NCBI GenBank assembly: GCA_963837775.1
Contig: CAWIOX010000010.1
Location: 28,803 to 92,802, forward strand
DNA: 64,000 nt
From: CAWIOX01 sp963837775
GTDB taxonomy: Bacteria; Pseudomonadota; Gammaproteobacteria; Burkholderiales; Burkholderiaceae_D
Reading direction: 5' to 3'
The position numbers were made by a program, and so were the translations under genes. The notes under the pieces were generated by a model. It was not told the DNA's origin. It worked only from the letters and a program-made list of their open reading frames with translations, and did not search any database. Below are positions 34,199 through 46,046 of this stretch, piece after piece (the stretch's first letter is position 1; the number at the start of each line of letters is the position of its first letter).

Positions 34199-35674
34199 CT
34201 ATTCATCAAATGCAATGAGTGTGCTCTTGTGGCGCAGGTTGGCTTCCACGGCCTGGCGGCCCAAATCCTTGCCAATGCCGGAGTTGTTGAAGCCGCCGCT
34301 TGGAATAATAAAATCGGCGGACCGGCCGTACCGGTTCACCCAAATGGTGCCGGCTTGAATGCGCCGGCGCGCGCGCAAAGCGCGGTTGATGTCACTGGTA
34401 TAGACGCCGGCGGCCAGTCCATATCGGTGATCGGTGAGTTTCAGGCCCTCGTCTTCGTCGTCGAAACTTTGCACTGTCAGCACCGGCCCAAAGATTTCTT
34501 CGCGAACAGCCTCGGAGCTGGCCCCGACCTCTGACAAAATCGTTGGCTGATAGTAGGCGCCGTCATTCCCCGTACTCAGGGACCCGCCCCCGATAAGGGC
34601 ACTGGCGCCACCAGCGATGGCGCGTTGGACGATGCCGTCAATCCGCTCCATTTGCGGATGGGAGATAATCGGCGAATAGGTCGTGCTGGCCGCCCAGGTC
34701 GGGCCCGGGCGAATCGCTTTGGTTAGCGCAATGATGCGATCGAGCAGCGGCGCTTCAATGCTGCGCTGAACGATCAGGCGGGATCCGGCGACGCACACTT
34801 GGCCGGCATTGTTTAACAGCGAACCGGCTACCGCTCGTGCGACCCGGTCGAGATCCGTTACGTCGGCAAACACCAGTTGTGGGCTTTTGCCGCCGAGCTC
34901 CAGCGTCACGGGCTTGATGCCGCTTTGGGCACTGGCGACCATGATCGCCTCACCGGTACGGGTAGACCCGGTAAAGGAGATTTTTCCGACCATCGGATGG
35001 CGGCAAAGAAGGTCGCCTGTCACCGCGCCGGTGCCTTGCACGACATTCAGGATGCCCTTGGGGATGCCCGCTTCGATCGCCAATTCCGCCAGCGCCAGCG
35101 CGCTGAACGGGGTCATCTCCGACGGTTTCAGTACCACCGCGTTGCCAGCGGCGAGCGCGGGCGCAATCTTGGTGATGGCCTGGGTGATCGGGAAATTCCA
35201 TGGCGCGATCGTCGCCACCACGCCGTACGGCTCGGACGTGACCATCCCCAATTGATCGGACCGGGTGGCAGCCACTTCGCCACCCATCTTATCCGCAAAT
35301 TCAGCGAAAAAGCGGATGCAGTCGGCCGCGTAGGGGATGTCAATCTCAATCACGTCTTTGACGGGACGGGTGGAGGTGACGGCCTCCAACTGGCCAAGCG
35401 CCACCTTGTTCGCCTCGATCAAATCGGCCCAGCGGCGTAACAGCCGGGCGCGGGCCCGTGGGGCGCCAGTCGCCCAATCAGTCGTCTGGTAGGCGTGCAT
35501 GGCGTTTTGGACGGCCTGGTCGACCGTGTCGGCGTTCGCGATCGGCAATTCAGCGCAGATGGCGTTGTCGCTGGGGCGTCGAACGATCAGCGTCTCGCTG
35601 GTGCCCTCGACCAGGCAGCCGTCAATAAAATGACCGTTGGGAATGCGAACTGCATTAGGTTCAAAATCATACAT
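34199..35674 (-). CDS. aldehyde dehydrogenase, paralogue 2 (intact)
   Basis: This 491-residue NAD(P)-dependent enzyme has the cofactor segment TIAPWNFPITQAITKIAPAL, KPSEMTPFSALALAELAIEA, the motif FTGSTRTGEAI, catalytic Glu in TLELGGKSPQ, catalytic Cys in NAGQVCVAGSRL and end KSTLIAFDE. It starts MYDFEPNAVRIPNGHFIDG at 35674; the longer frame shadows the deacylase. It belongs to the same subgroup as 28525-30010. It lies 23 bases after the AstE-like gene, so an operon of deacylase then aldehyde dehydrogenase is clear. The substrate may be a semialdehyde from transamination or amine oxidation. Confidence 0.92.
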   Translation of the reverse strand: MYDFEPNAVRIPNGHFIDGCLVEGTSETLIVRRPSDNAICAELPIANADTVDQAVQNAMHAYQTTDWATGAPRARARLLRRWADLIEANKVALGQLEAVTSTRPVKDVIEIDIPYAADCIRFFAEFADKMGGEVAATRSDQLGMVTSEPYGVVATIAPWNFPITQAITKIAPALAAGNAVVLKPSEMTPFSALALAELAIEAGIPKGILNVVQGTGAVTGDLLCRHPMVGKISFTGSTRTGEAIMVASAQSGIKPVTLELGGKSPQLVFADVTDLDRVARAVAGSLLNNAGQVCVAGSRLIVQRSIEAPLLDRIIALTKAIRPGPTWAASTTYSPIISHPQMERIDGIVQRAIAGGASALIGGGSLSTGNDGAYYQPTILSEVGASSEAVREEIFGPVLTVQSFDDEDEGLKLTDHRYGLAAGVYTSDINRALRARRRIQAGTIWVNRYGRSADFIIPSGGFNNSGIGKDLGRQAVEANLRHKSTLIAFDE

Positions 35675-35697
35675 GTGAGTGCTCCGCTGCAAACAGG

Positions 35698-36689
35698 TTA
35701 AAAGGATTTGTACACTTGGCCGAGTCGAACCACGGTGACGCCGGTGCGTACCTGGCGCAACGATGGCATGACCAGCACACAGTCCGGGTAGGGGGTATAC
35801 ACAGGATTGCCTTGGTCCCATCCGATCAGGCTGCCCTGTTCGGCAAGGGTTTCGAGCCCGGCGTAGGAGCCGGCGAAGCGGAACTCCGGGCCGCTGGCGA
35901 CCACCGGGGTCGTAACCTTGATACATGTTGCTGCTTTGGCAGCGGCATCAACCAGCCTTCCGGCACATGCTCGACATCGAGGTTGCCGCATAACAGCAAG
36001 AAGCGCATGCAATAGTCCTTTGCCACCGCCAATGCGCCGCGCTCCCAATGCTGGCCCGTTTCGATCAGCAGCGCCTTTTTCGGGCTGGACGGATCGCCGA
36101 AGCCGCCATAGTCGCGCAGTCTGCAACCTTCCGGATGGCCCGCGTCACTGATGGTGTGGGTCGGCGTGCCCAATTGCGTTGCCATCTTGATGCCCTTTTC
36201 CAATGGGCCGCAGACCGTCAGCGGTGCGCTGTGCTCGTGCATCGAATGGAGGTCGAGCAGACAGTCGACGGTGTCGATCAGCGGGCGCAAGGCACGCGCC
36301 CGGCGCAACTCCGAGGAATCGAGCGCGGGGTTGTCCAGCGTGGCAGCCTGCCACACGCGGTTCATGTCTTGATCGACAAAGCGGGAGGCGTCCGGCTTGG
36401 CAGGATTGAAATGGTGGTAGGCGTCCACATTGACGAAGGCCAGCGACAGGCTACCGCGGCAAGGGTGCAGGCCGATATCGAGCATGGCCTTGATGGCAAC
36501 CGCCCCACACATCTCATTGCCGTGCGTGAGCGCGGTGATCATGGTGTGTGGTCCCGGGACGCCGCTGTTGAAAGTGAAAACGTAGGGGATACCCGTATTG
36601 CCGCCTGCGTAGGGGGAGATATCGGGGAACTCGAATTCGATCGGATAAGCTTCCAGCGCAGCGGTTGGGTTGACGGCACTTGTAATCAT
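35698..36689 (-). pseudogene. AstE/aspartoacylase-family deacylase, copy 1, one frameshift
   Basis: These zinc hydrolases remove acyl groups from amino acids. Zinc ligands are in THGNEMCG (HxxE) and LDLHSMHEHSA (His), and the catalytic Glu is probably in IETGQHWERG. The main frame (to 35826) shifts near 35932 after PLPKQQ. The family C-terminus continues as IKVTTPVVASGPEFRF to RLGQVYKSF-stop at 35698. About 330 residues joined. The start MITSAVNPTA at 36689 is chosen over 36725 by comparison with copy 2. The paralogue at 47537-48512 is frameshifted at a different point. Confidence 0.85.
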
Positions 36690-36757
36690 AGATTCCTCAG
36701 ATACGTATACATTTTTGGTTTGCATCTCGTTTCTCCACCGATCAGGCTCGGCGACCG

Positions 36758-37233
36758 CCCACCCAGGTGGGAGAGCGTTTCGACGTCGTCATCCATCTCG
36801 GTGAAGTTCGTATTTCCAATTTGATCGCCTACACAATCGCACCGAACACGCGTTTCGTTTGTGCATCGTCGGCGTTTTTGCAACAGTTTGGAACGCCGGA
36901 GAAACCAGAGCAGCTGCCCGATCTTCCATGCCTGGCCCTGAGTGAAAATAGCGAGGACGTGACTTTGTGGCATTTCACCAAGAATCGAAAGACGTGCAGT
37001 GTCCGTGTCACACCAAAACTCGTTTGTAATGATGGCGACGTCGTCCATCAATGGGCGCGCGAAGGACGTGGCTCATCATGCGGTCGGAATGGGATGTGGT
37101 AGCTGATATCGCCAACGGCTCGCTGGTGCGTCTGCTTCCAACGTTCAAGCTGTCGGAGGCCAAAGTGATTGCTTTGACCTCCGACAGAAAGAGCTTGCCG
37201 CTACGTACCAAGAGCTTTATGCAATTTCGTTAG
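36758..37233 (+). pseudogene. LysR-type regulator, effector-domain fragment
   Basis: The frame reads GERFDVVIHLGEVRISNLIA, VCASSAFLQQFGTPEKPEQL and NSEDVTLWHFTKNR, the standard LysR substrate-binding domain. Near 37070 the frame shifts and continues IMRSEWDVVADIANGSLVRL to the stop at 37231-37233. The DNA-binding N-terminus and first half of the effector domain are missing. It lies between the deacylase and aspA, both on the opposite strand, and was probably their former regulator. Confidence 0.82.
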
Positions 37234-37248
37234 GAGCGCTTTCGTCCG

Positions 37249-38730
37249 CTACCTCCTTGGCGCCAGTGATTGTGACCAACCGGTATTGCCGGGGAAATCA
37301 GTGACCTCCGCCCCATGACGCGGCCTCGTCAAGATCTCCGGGCGCAAGATCTCATCCAACTCAAGTTTGCTAAGCAGCCCTCTGGCCAGCACGAGATCGG
37401 TAATCGCACTCCCACTCTCAAGCGCTTCCTTCGCAATCGCCGTGGCATTGCTGTAGCCGATATACGGATTGAGCGCGGTGACAATGCCGATCGAGCGCTC
37501 CACTCCCAGCCGCATCTGCTCGGGATTGGCGGTAATCCCATTGACGCAGTTGCGGGCCAGCGTCAGGCATCCGGCGCGCAAATGGTTCAGGCTCTTGAAC
37601 AGGCTGTGTGCGATGATCGGCTCGAAGGCGTTGAGCTGCAACTGGCCGTTTTCCGCGGCATAGCCGACGGTGACATCGTTGCCGATCACCTCGTAGGCGA
37701 TCTGGTTGACGACCTCCGGGATCACCGGATTGATCTTGCCGGGCATGATGCTGGAGCCCGCCTGCATCGGCGGCAGGTTGATTTCCCCCAGCCCGGCACG
37801 CGGCCCGGAGGACAGCAAGCGCAGATCGTTGCAGATCTTGGAAAGCTTGATGGCGGTACGGCGCAGCACGCCGGAAAGCTGGACGAAGGCGCCGGTATCC
37901 TGGGTCGCGGCGATCAGGTCCCGCGCGGGGACCAGCGGCACGCCGATGATGTCAGACAGATGATCGCACACCAGTTCCGCATAAAATGGATGGGCATTGA
38001 TCCCGGTGCCGATGGCGGTGGCGCCGAGATTGATTTCATGCAGGTGGGTCAGCGTTTGCCGCAACAGCGTCCGGTCATCTTCCAGCATGACACGATACAC
38101 TGCGAATTCCTGGCCCAGCGTCATCGGCACCGCATCCTGCAATTGCGTTCGCCCCATCTTGAGGAAAGACGCAAACTCGTCCGACTTCGCGCCAAATGCC
38201 GCAATCAATTCGTCCATCGCCTCCAGCAATCGCAGCGTTGAAGCGTGCAGGGCCAGCTTGATCGCCGTCGGGTACACGTCGTTGGTGCTCTGGCTCATGT
38301 TGACGTGCTCGTTCGGATGCAACGTCGCATACTCGCCGCGCGCAAAGCCCATCAGTTCGAGCCCGCGGTTAGCGATCACCTCATTGGCGTTCATGTTGGT
38401 CGAGGTGCCCGCGCCCCCCTGGATCGCATCCACCACGAATTGGTCGTGCAGCTTGCCTGCGCGGATCTCGTCGCACACCTTGGCAATCAGCTCCGCCTTG
38501 TCCCGGTCAAGCAGGCCGAGTTCATGATTCGCCAGCGCGGCGGCCTTCTTGATGTCGGCCAAGGCGCCAATCAGGTCGGTATAACGTCCGATCGGCACGC
38601 CAGTGATCGGGAAATTTTCGACGGCGCGCAGCGTATGGACGCCGTAATAGGCGTGCGCCGGAACGTCTCGCGTGCCGAGCAGGTCACTTTCGCGACGAAA
38701 CAGATTGTTCTCTTCCGATGTTCGATGCAT
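37249..38730 (-). CDS. aspA: aspartate ammonia-lyase
   Basis: AspA converts L-aspartate to fumarate and ammonia. The protein (about 493 residues) has the fumarase/aspartase signature GSSIMPGKINPVIPEV with the catalytic serine, SQSTNDVYPTAIKL for substrate binding, and GAGTSTNMNANEVIANR. The start MHRTSEENNLFRRES at 38730 is preceded by AAGGAGG at the proper distance; the in-frame ATG at 38760 lacks a site. It is followed 38 bases upstream by acs on the same strand. A C-terminal duplicate exists at 33487-33756. It would feed aspartate from the catabolic enzymes into the TCA cycle. Confidence 0.95.
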   Translation of the reverse strand: MHRTSEENNLFRRESDLLGTRDVPAHAYYGVHTLRAVENFPITGVPIGRYTDLIGALADIKKAAALANHELGLLDRDKAELIAKVCDEIRAGKLHDQFVVDAIQGGAGTSTNMNANEVIANRGLELMGFARGEYATLHPNEHVNMSQSTNDVYPTAIKLALHASTLRLLEAMDELIAAFGAKSDEFASFLKMGRTQLQDAVPMTLGQEFAVYRVMLEDDRTLLRQTLTHLHEINLGATAIGTGINAHPFYAELVCDHLSDIIGVPLVPARDLIAATQDTGAFVQLSGVLRRTAIKLSKICNDLRLLSSGPRAGLGEINLPPMQAGSSIMPGKINPVIPEVVNQIAYEVIGNDVTVGYAAENGQLQLNAFEPIIAHSLFKSLNHLRAGCLTLARNCVNGITANPEQMRLGVERSIGIVTALNPYIGYSNATAIAKEALESGSAITDLVLARGLLSKLELDEILRPEILTRPRHGAEVTDFPGNTGWSQSLAPRR

Positions 38731-38768
38731 TGTTGCCTCCTTATGGAGTGGTTCAGTCATGGTACGGC

Positions 38769-40743
<1,975 letters not shown>

Positions 40744-40751
<8 letters not shown>

Positions 40752-42369
40752 ATTTTTCTCCTGAAAGTAATAACTGATGTCCATCGTGGCTTGTCTGCGG
40801 TGATAGCTCGACAGGCATGTGCTGCATATTCCCCAGCTTGAACACGGTAATCAGCCGGGACAGGCACACCGCCTGATCCCGCAACGACTCGGAGGCGCTG
40901 CCGGCCTCCTCCACCAGTACGGCGTTCTTCTGCGTGACGCCCTCCATCTGTCCGATCGACAGGCTGATCTGGTCGATGCCAGAAGCCTGCTTCTCGCTCG
41001 CGGCGGCAATGTCGCTGACAATGTGCGTCACGCGTTTGACACTCTCGACGATGTCGTTCATCGTTCCACCCGCCTGGTTCACAAGCCGCGTACCGGCATT
41101 TATCTTGCCCACCGAATCGTCGATCAGCGCCTTGATCTCCTTTGCCGCGCTGGCGGAGCGCTGCGCGAGATTGCGCACTTCGCCGGCCACGACCGCGAAA
41201 CCGCGGCCCTGTTCGCCCGCGCGTGCAGCTTCGACCGCAGCGTTCAGCGCCAGGATGTTGGTCTGGAAGGCAATGCCATCGATCACGCCGATGATATCGA
41301 CGATCTTCTTCGCCGATGCATTGATCGATTCCATCTTGCTGACCGCCTCGGCCACGACGGCGCCGCCTTTTTGCGCCGTTTCAGATGCGGCGACGACGAA
41401 CAGGTTCGCATCGCGCGCGTTTTCGGCGTTCTGCTTGACGGTCGCTGCCACCTCCTTCATCGAAAATACGGTCTCCCTCAGGGAAGAGACCTGCTGTTCT
41501 GTCTGGAACCGCAGATCCCGGCTTCCGGTTGCGACCTGATCGGACGCCTCATTGATGGTCTGCGTGGCATGATTGATCTGCCCGATGGTTTGCGTCAGGT
41601 TGCGCTGCATCGTGTGCATCGCGGCCAGCAGGCTCCTGTCGTCATCCTGTAATAACACGACATTCGTGGTCAGATCGCCGGCAGCGATGCTGCGCACGAT
41701 GTGGGCGGCATAGGCCGGTTCGCCGCCGAGGTCGCGATAGATGTTACGAATCAGGAAAAACCCGAACAACGCGGCAATGGAGGTGCCCAGCACGATCGCC
41801 AGCACGACAGCATTGCACAATAAGGCATAGCGCGCGGCGGCGCGCTCGTATTCATCCTTTGCGGCATCCACCTGCAGCTTGCGCAAGGCATCGATGCCCT
41901 GAACTACGGCGGGAGCCAGTTTCTGCAGCCGGTCCTGCGCTGCTTTCGCCGTTTCCACGTCGCCGTTGCGCAAAGCGGCAACCGCGGGACGCAGACATTC
42001 CTTTTCCGTACCGGCCCAATTGTTCGAGAGCGTCTCTGCCAGCCGTTTTTCCTCCGGCATGCGAACGGCAGCCATGTAGGAACGCCACGTCGCGTTGATC
42101 TGCTCGACGTTTTTCTCGATCTGCGCCGATTCGGCCTTCACGTCCACCAACGGATCGGTGATCGCCAACGCCAGCGACAGCCGGTTGCGCAGCATCAGCG
42201 CATCGATGCTCGATATTTTTTCCAGCACCAGCGCACGATCTTCATAGACGTATTTCAAGCCTTCATTGGATTGCTTCATGCCGTGCAAACCGAGCATGCC
42301 GATACCGGCAGCCAGTATCGACAGGAATGTGATCACGGCGATCAATCGCGTTTTAATTGTCATTTTCAT
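40744..42369 (-). CDS. methyl-accepting chemotaxis protein
   Basis: This 541-residue transmembrane chemoreceptor has first helix TRLIAVITFLSILAAGIGML (residues 7-26) and a four-helix-bundle sensor domain of the Tar/4HB type (residues 30-190, with LMLRNRLSLALAI). The second helix is AVVLAIVLGTSIAALFGFFL, followed by HAMP and the signalling tip AFQTNILALNAAVEAARAGE. No CheR pentapeptide is seen at the C-terminus (LLSGEKYV). The start MKMTIKTRL at 42369 follows GGGAGGGCGCC. It overlaps acs by 8 bases, suggesting sensing of a compound degraded by the neighbours. Confidence 0.93.
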
Positions 42370-42650
42370 GGCGCCCTCCCTCCAGATGTGAGAATGTCGA
42401 AGCCGGTGCTCACGTGCCGTCGCTGCGGGTTTCCGGCGTGAAGCAGTATCGCACCGGGTGCGCAGCAGAAAATGCCGAATACCTCCCAAATACGCAATTT
42501 CCGCATGATTTTGCGCATCGTCCACGCAAGCCCACGCTACGCAATTCTGGCTATGATGATGGCGCTTCCCTTGCGAACGAGCGGTGAATTGCTTGATCAC
42601 CCGTCCGCCCTGTTCGCGTACGCCAACGCACATCCATATGGACCTCCATC
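42370..42650. other. divergent intergenic region
   Basis: This is 281 bp between the chemoreceptor and the class III aminotransferase, which point away from each other. It must contain both promoters. No dyad or small gene is evident. Confidence 0.4.
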
Positions 42651-44030
42651 ATGCAAATCGACTCTCTCGTCACACTTGACCGCGAACACCTGATCCACCC
42701 CGTCGTCAATTACCGCGCCCATGAACAACGGGGTGTCACGATTCTTGAATCGGGAAACGGCGCCTACCTGCGCGACGCGCAAGGCAATGAACTGCTGGAT
42801 GCGTTTTCCGGGCTGTGGTGCGTCAACGTTGGCTACGGCCAGGAGAGCATCGTCAAGGCCGCAGCCGAACAGATGACCAGGCTGCCGTATGCAACCGGCT
42901 ACTTCCACTTCGGCTCCGAGCCTGCGATCCGCCTCGCCGCGCGCCTGGTGGAGCTGGCGCCGGCCTCGCTGCGCCATGTGTATTTCACGCTCGGCGGTTC
43001 GGATGCGAACGACTCCGCGATCCGCTTCATCACGCACTACTACAACTCGACCGGCCGTCCGCAAAAGAAGCAGTTCATTTCGATCGAGCGCGGCTATCAC
43101 GGCTCGTCCTCGATGGGTTCCGGCCTGACCGCACTTCCGGTGTTCCACCAGAATTTCGATCTACCCCTGCCCAACCAGCACAAGATTCCCTCGCCCTACC
43201 CTTACCGCAATCCGGCCGGCTCCGATCCGGAAACGGTCATCCGCACTTCGGTCGAAGCCTTGCGCACCAAGGTGCGCGAACTGGGTCAGGACAACGTGGC
43301 AGCCTTCTTCTGCGAACCGATCCAGGGTTCCGGCGGCGTCATCGTGCCGCCCAAGGGTTGGCTCAAGGCGATGCGGGATGCCTGCCGCGAACTGGACATC
43401 CTGTTCGTCGTCGACGAAGTTATTACAGGATTCGGCCGCACCGGCCCGATGTTCGCCTGCGAAGCGGAAGGCGTGGAACCTGACCTAATGATGGTGGCAA
43501 AGGGATTGACTGCCGGTTACGCGCCCATGGGTGCCGTCCTGATGTCGGACGCGGTGTACGCCGGTATCGCTGACGGCATGGCGGACGGCGTGCCGGTCGG
43601 CCACGGTTATACCTATTCCGCACACCCGGTCAGCGCCGCCATCGGGCTCGAAGTGCTGCGCCTGTACACCGAAGGAGGCCTGCTCGCCAACGGCATTGCA
43701 CAGGCACCGCACTTCGAAGAAGGCTTGCGCGAGATGCAGAAACACCCGCTGGTAGGCGATGCGCGCAGCCGCGGCCTGCTCGGAGCACTCGAACTGGTCG
43801 CGGACAAATCCAGCAAGGCCCGCTTCGACGCCTCGCTTAAGCTCCACGAACGTATCTCCACAGTGGCCTACCGCAACCGCGTGGTGTTCCGCGCGTTCGG
43901 CGACAACGTCCTCGGCTTCGCGCCGGCCCTGTGCTATAGCGCGAACGATTTCGAATTGCTGTTCGAGCGCCTGAAGAAAACGCTGGACGACGTGCTCGAC
44001 CAGCCAGACGTGCGACGCGCTGTCAGCTGA
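42651..44030 (+). CDS. class III aminotransferase (omega-amino acid:pyruvate type)
   Basis: This 459-residue PLP enzyme has its lysine in MMVAKGLTAGYAPMGAV at about residue 286, the Asp in FVVDEVITGFGRTGPMF and the N-terminal FSGLWCVNVGYG typical of omega-amino-acid/beta-alanine or putrescine:pyruvate transaminases. It transfers an amino group from an omega-amine to pyruvate, giving a semialdehyde. The Lrp regulator gene follows 90 bases downstream, then a dehydrogenase and a succinate-semialdehyde-type dehydrogenase, in one direction. In an ectoine-like scheme it would act on diaminobutyrate, but this is not shown by the sequence. Confidence 0.92.
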   Translation: MQIDSLVTLDREHLIHPVVNYRAHEQRGVTILESGNGAYLRDAQGNELLDAFSGLWCVNVGYGQESIVKAAAEQMTRLPYATGYFHFGSEPAIRLAARLVELAPASLRHVYFTLGGSDANDSAIRFITHYYNSTGRPQKKQFISIERGYHGSSSMGSGLTALPVFHQNFDLPLPNQHKIPSPYPYRNPAGSDPETVIRTSVEALRTKVRELGQDNVAAFFCEPIQGSGGVIVPPKGWLKAMRDACRELDILFVVDEVITGFGRTGPMFACEAEGVEPDLMMVAKGLTAGYAPMGAVLMSDAVYAGIADGMADGVPVGHGYTYSAHPVSAAIGLEVLRLYTEGGLLANGIAQAPHFEEGLREMQKHPLVGDARSRGLLGALELVADKSSKARFDASLKLHERISTVAYRNRVVFRAFGDNVLGFAPALCYSANDFELLFERLKKTLDDVLDQPDVRRAVS

Positions 44031-44120
44031 TATCTTTTTGCAAGGCAAGGCAACCTCCCCCCAAAGGCGGAATTGCCTGATAACATAATGCTTGATACGA
44101 ACAGGTGAGAACGGACAACG

Positions 44121-44618
44121 ATGATGCATGATGCCCTGAAACTGGACCGGATCGATATTCGCATCCTTAGTCATCTGCAGCGCAACGGCCGGATCACGAA
44201 TGTGGATCTGGCCGACGTCATCGGCTTGTCTCCGAGTCCGTGCCTGATCCGGGTCAAGCGGCTGGAGAAGGCCGGCTTCATTACCGGCTACGGCGCCCAT
44301 ATCCAGCTCGAGAAACTGGGCACCATGCAACTGGTATTTACGCAGGTGACACTGTCGGACCACCGCCGCGAGGATTTCGCCAAGTTCGAAGCCGCCATCC
44401 GCAGCATCGACGAAGTCGTCGAATGCCATCTGGTCAGTGGCGGCTTCGATTATCTGCTCAAGTTTGCCACCCGTAGCGTGGTCCACTACCAGACCATCGT
44501 CGAGGAAGTGCTTGAGCGCAACCTGAACATCGAAAAATACTTCAGCTACATCGTTATCAAATCGCCTTTCATCAAGAGCTGCTATCCGATCGAGAAGCTG
44601 TTCCCTCCCCAGGAGTGA
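44121..44618 (+). CDS. Lrp/AsnC-family transcriptional regulator, paralogue 2
   Basis: This 165-residue regulator starts MMHDALKLDRIDIRILSHLQ, has its helix-turn-helix in DLADVIGLSPSPCLIRVKRL, and a RAM domain with EVVECHLVSGGFDYLLKFAT. It is clearly related to 7140-7643. A perfect AT dyad lies 115 bases downstream, before the next gene, and could be its binding site. Such regulators usually sense an intermediate amino acid of the local pathway. Confidence 0.92.
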   Translation: MMHDALKLDRIDIRILSHLQRNGRITNVDLADVIGLSPSPCLIRVKRLEKAGFITGYGAHIQLEKLGTMQLVFTQVTLSDHRREDFAKFEAAIRSIDEVVECHLVSGGFDYLLKFATRSVVHYQTIVEEVLERNLNIEKYFSYIVIKSPFIKSCYPIEKLFPPQE

Positions 44619-44732
44619 CCGGCCCGCCTCCTGCTGCACTGCCTGCCACCTATGCAGAAATGCCGGCATCCCGACCTCTACTTCGCAGCGCCCTCGCCGC
44701 CGCGCACAGCATAACGTGCCAAACGCACGCAC

Positions 44733-44747
44733 AAAAATGCCATTTTT
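44733..44747. promoter_or_regulatory. AT-rich dyad, possible Lrp site
   Basis: AAAAATG-C-CATTTTT is a perfect 7-bp palindrome about the central base, 140 bases before the tartrate-dehydrogenase-like start and downstream of the Lrp-type gene. Lrp family proteins favour short AT-rich dyads. There is no direct evidence of binding. Confidence 0.4.
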
Positions 44748-44887
44748 AGCGCGTTTCCAACCTCGATACGCACATTCGCTCTGCGCATCCGGCCCTAAGA
44801 TAAGACTGCATAAGCGCCCGCCATGTCGAGCTTCCCTCTAGCGCCACGGCCATGGTGGGTCTTTCTTATCTTTAAGGATCAATCTTC

Positions 44888-45982
44888 ATGATGAAGCAGT
44901 CATTCAATATTGCCGTCATTCCGGGCGACGGCATCGGCAAGGAAGTCATGCCAGAAGGCTTGCGGGTACTCGACGTCGTCGCAAAGCGTTTCGGCATCCA
45001 GCTCAATTTCACCCATATCGAGTGGGCCAGCTGCGACTACTACAGCGCCACCGGCAAGATGATGCCCGACGACTGGAAGGCGCGGCTGTCAAGCATGGAC
45101 GCGATCTACTTCGGCGCTGCCGGCTGGCCTGATACCGTACCGGACCACATCTCGCTGTGGGGCTCGCTGCTGAAATTCCGGCGCGAGTTCGACCAGTACA
45201 TCAACCTGCGCCCGGCCCGCCTGTTCGACGGCGTGCCCTGCCCGCTCGCCAACCGCAAGCTGGGCGACATCGATTTCCTGATCGTGCGCGAAAACACCGA
45301 GGGAGAGTATTCCTCGGTCGGCGGCATCATGTATGAAGGCACCGAGCGCGAGGTGGTTCTTCAGGAATCGGTGTTTTCGCGACACGGCGCCGACCGCGTG
45401 CTGAAGTTCGCGTTCGACCTGGCGCAGCAGCGCCAGCGCAAGCACGTGACGGTGGCGACCAAGAGCAACGGCATTGCCATCAGCATGCCGTGGTGGGACG
45501 GACGTGCTGCCGAGATGGCATCGCGTTATCCGGAGATCGTCTGGGACAAGCAGCACATCGACATCCTGTGCGCACGCTTCGTGCTGCAGCCGCAGCGCTT
45601 CGACGTAGTGGTCGCCTCCAACCTGTTCGGCGATATCCTGTCCGACCTCGGCCCGGCCTGCTCCGGCACGCTCGGCATCGCGCCGTCGGCTAACCTGAAT
45701 CCGGAGCGCAAGTTCCCGTCGATGTTCGAGCCGGTCCACGGTTCGGCGCCGGACATCTATGGCAAGAACATCGCCAACCCGATCGGCATGATCTGGTCCG
45801 GCGCGATGATGCTGGACTTCCTGTACCAGGGAAGCGGCGCGGGGAAACAGGCGCACGACGCCATCCTGGCTGCGATCCAGCAAGTGCTGGTCGATGGCCC
45901 GCACACAGCGGACCTCGGCGGAAGTGCCTCGACCACCGAGCTCGGGAAGGCCATCGCGGCTGCGGTGGAAAACGCCGCCTGA
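44888..45982 (+). CDS. tartrate / D-malate dehydrogenase (isopropylmalate dehydrogenase family)
   Basis: This 364-residue NAD-dependent decarboxylating beta-hydroxyacid dehydrogenase starts MMKQSFNIAVIPGDGIGKEV. The substrate arginines are in LLKFRREFDQYINLRPARLF, followed by IVRENTEGEYSSVGG. The metal Asp pair is in VASNLFGDILSDLGP, and the nucleotide loop is VHGSAPDIYGKNIANP. The long LFDGVPCPLA segment is typical of the TtuC/DmlA group rather than LeuB. It follows the AAGGATCAATCTTC leader. The product would be pyruvate (from D-malate) or oxaloglycolate-derived acids (from tartrate). Confidence 0.92.
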   Translation: MMKQSFNIAVIPGDGIGKEVMPEGLRVLDVVAKRFGIQLNFTHIEWASCDYYSATGKMMPDDWKARLSSMDAIYFGAAGWPDTVPDHISLWGSLLKFRREFDQYINLRPARLFDGVPCPLANRKLGDIDFLIVRENTEGEYSSVGGIMYEGTEREVVLQESVFSRHGADRVLKFAFDLAQQRQRKHVTVATKSNGIAISMPWWDGRAAEMASRYPEIVWDKQHIDILCARFVLQPQRFDVVVASNLFGDILSDLGPACSGTLGIAPSANLNPERKFPSMFEPVHGSAPDIYGKNIANPIGMIWSGAMMLDFLYQGSGAGKQAHDAILAAIQQVLVDGPHTADLGGSASTTELGKAIAAAVENAA

Positions 45983-46046
45983 TCGCGGCGATTGCAACAA
46001 TACAGATGCCTAACCGGCGAAATTTTTAATAGCGGAGATTCTCACC

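Noticed and set aside
43485..44732. 415-codon minus-strand frame
   Set aside because: It covers the class III aminotransferase and Lrp genes in antisense, with no recognisable domain.
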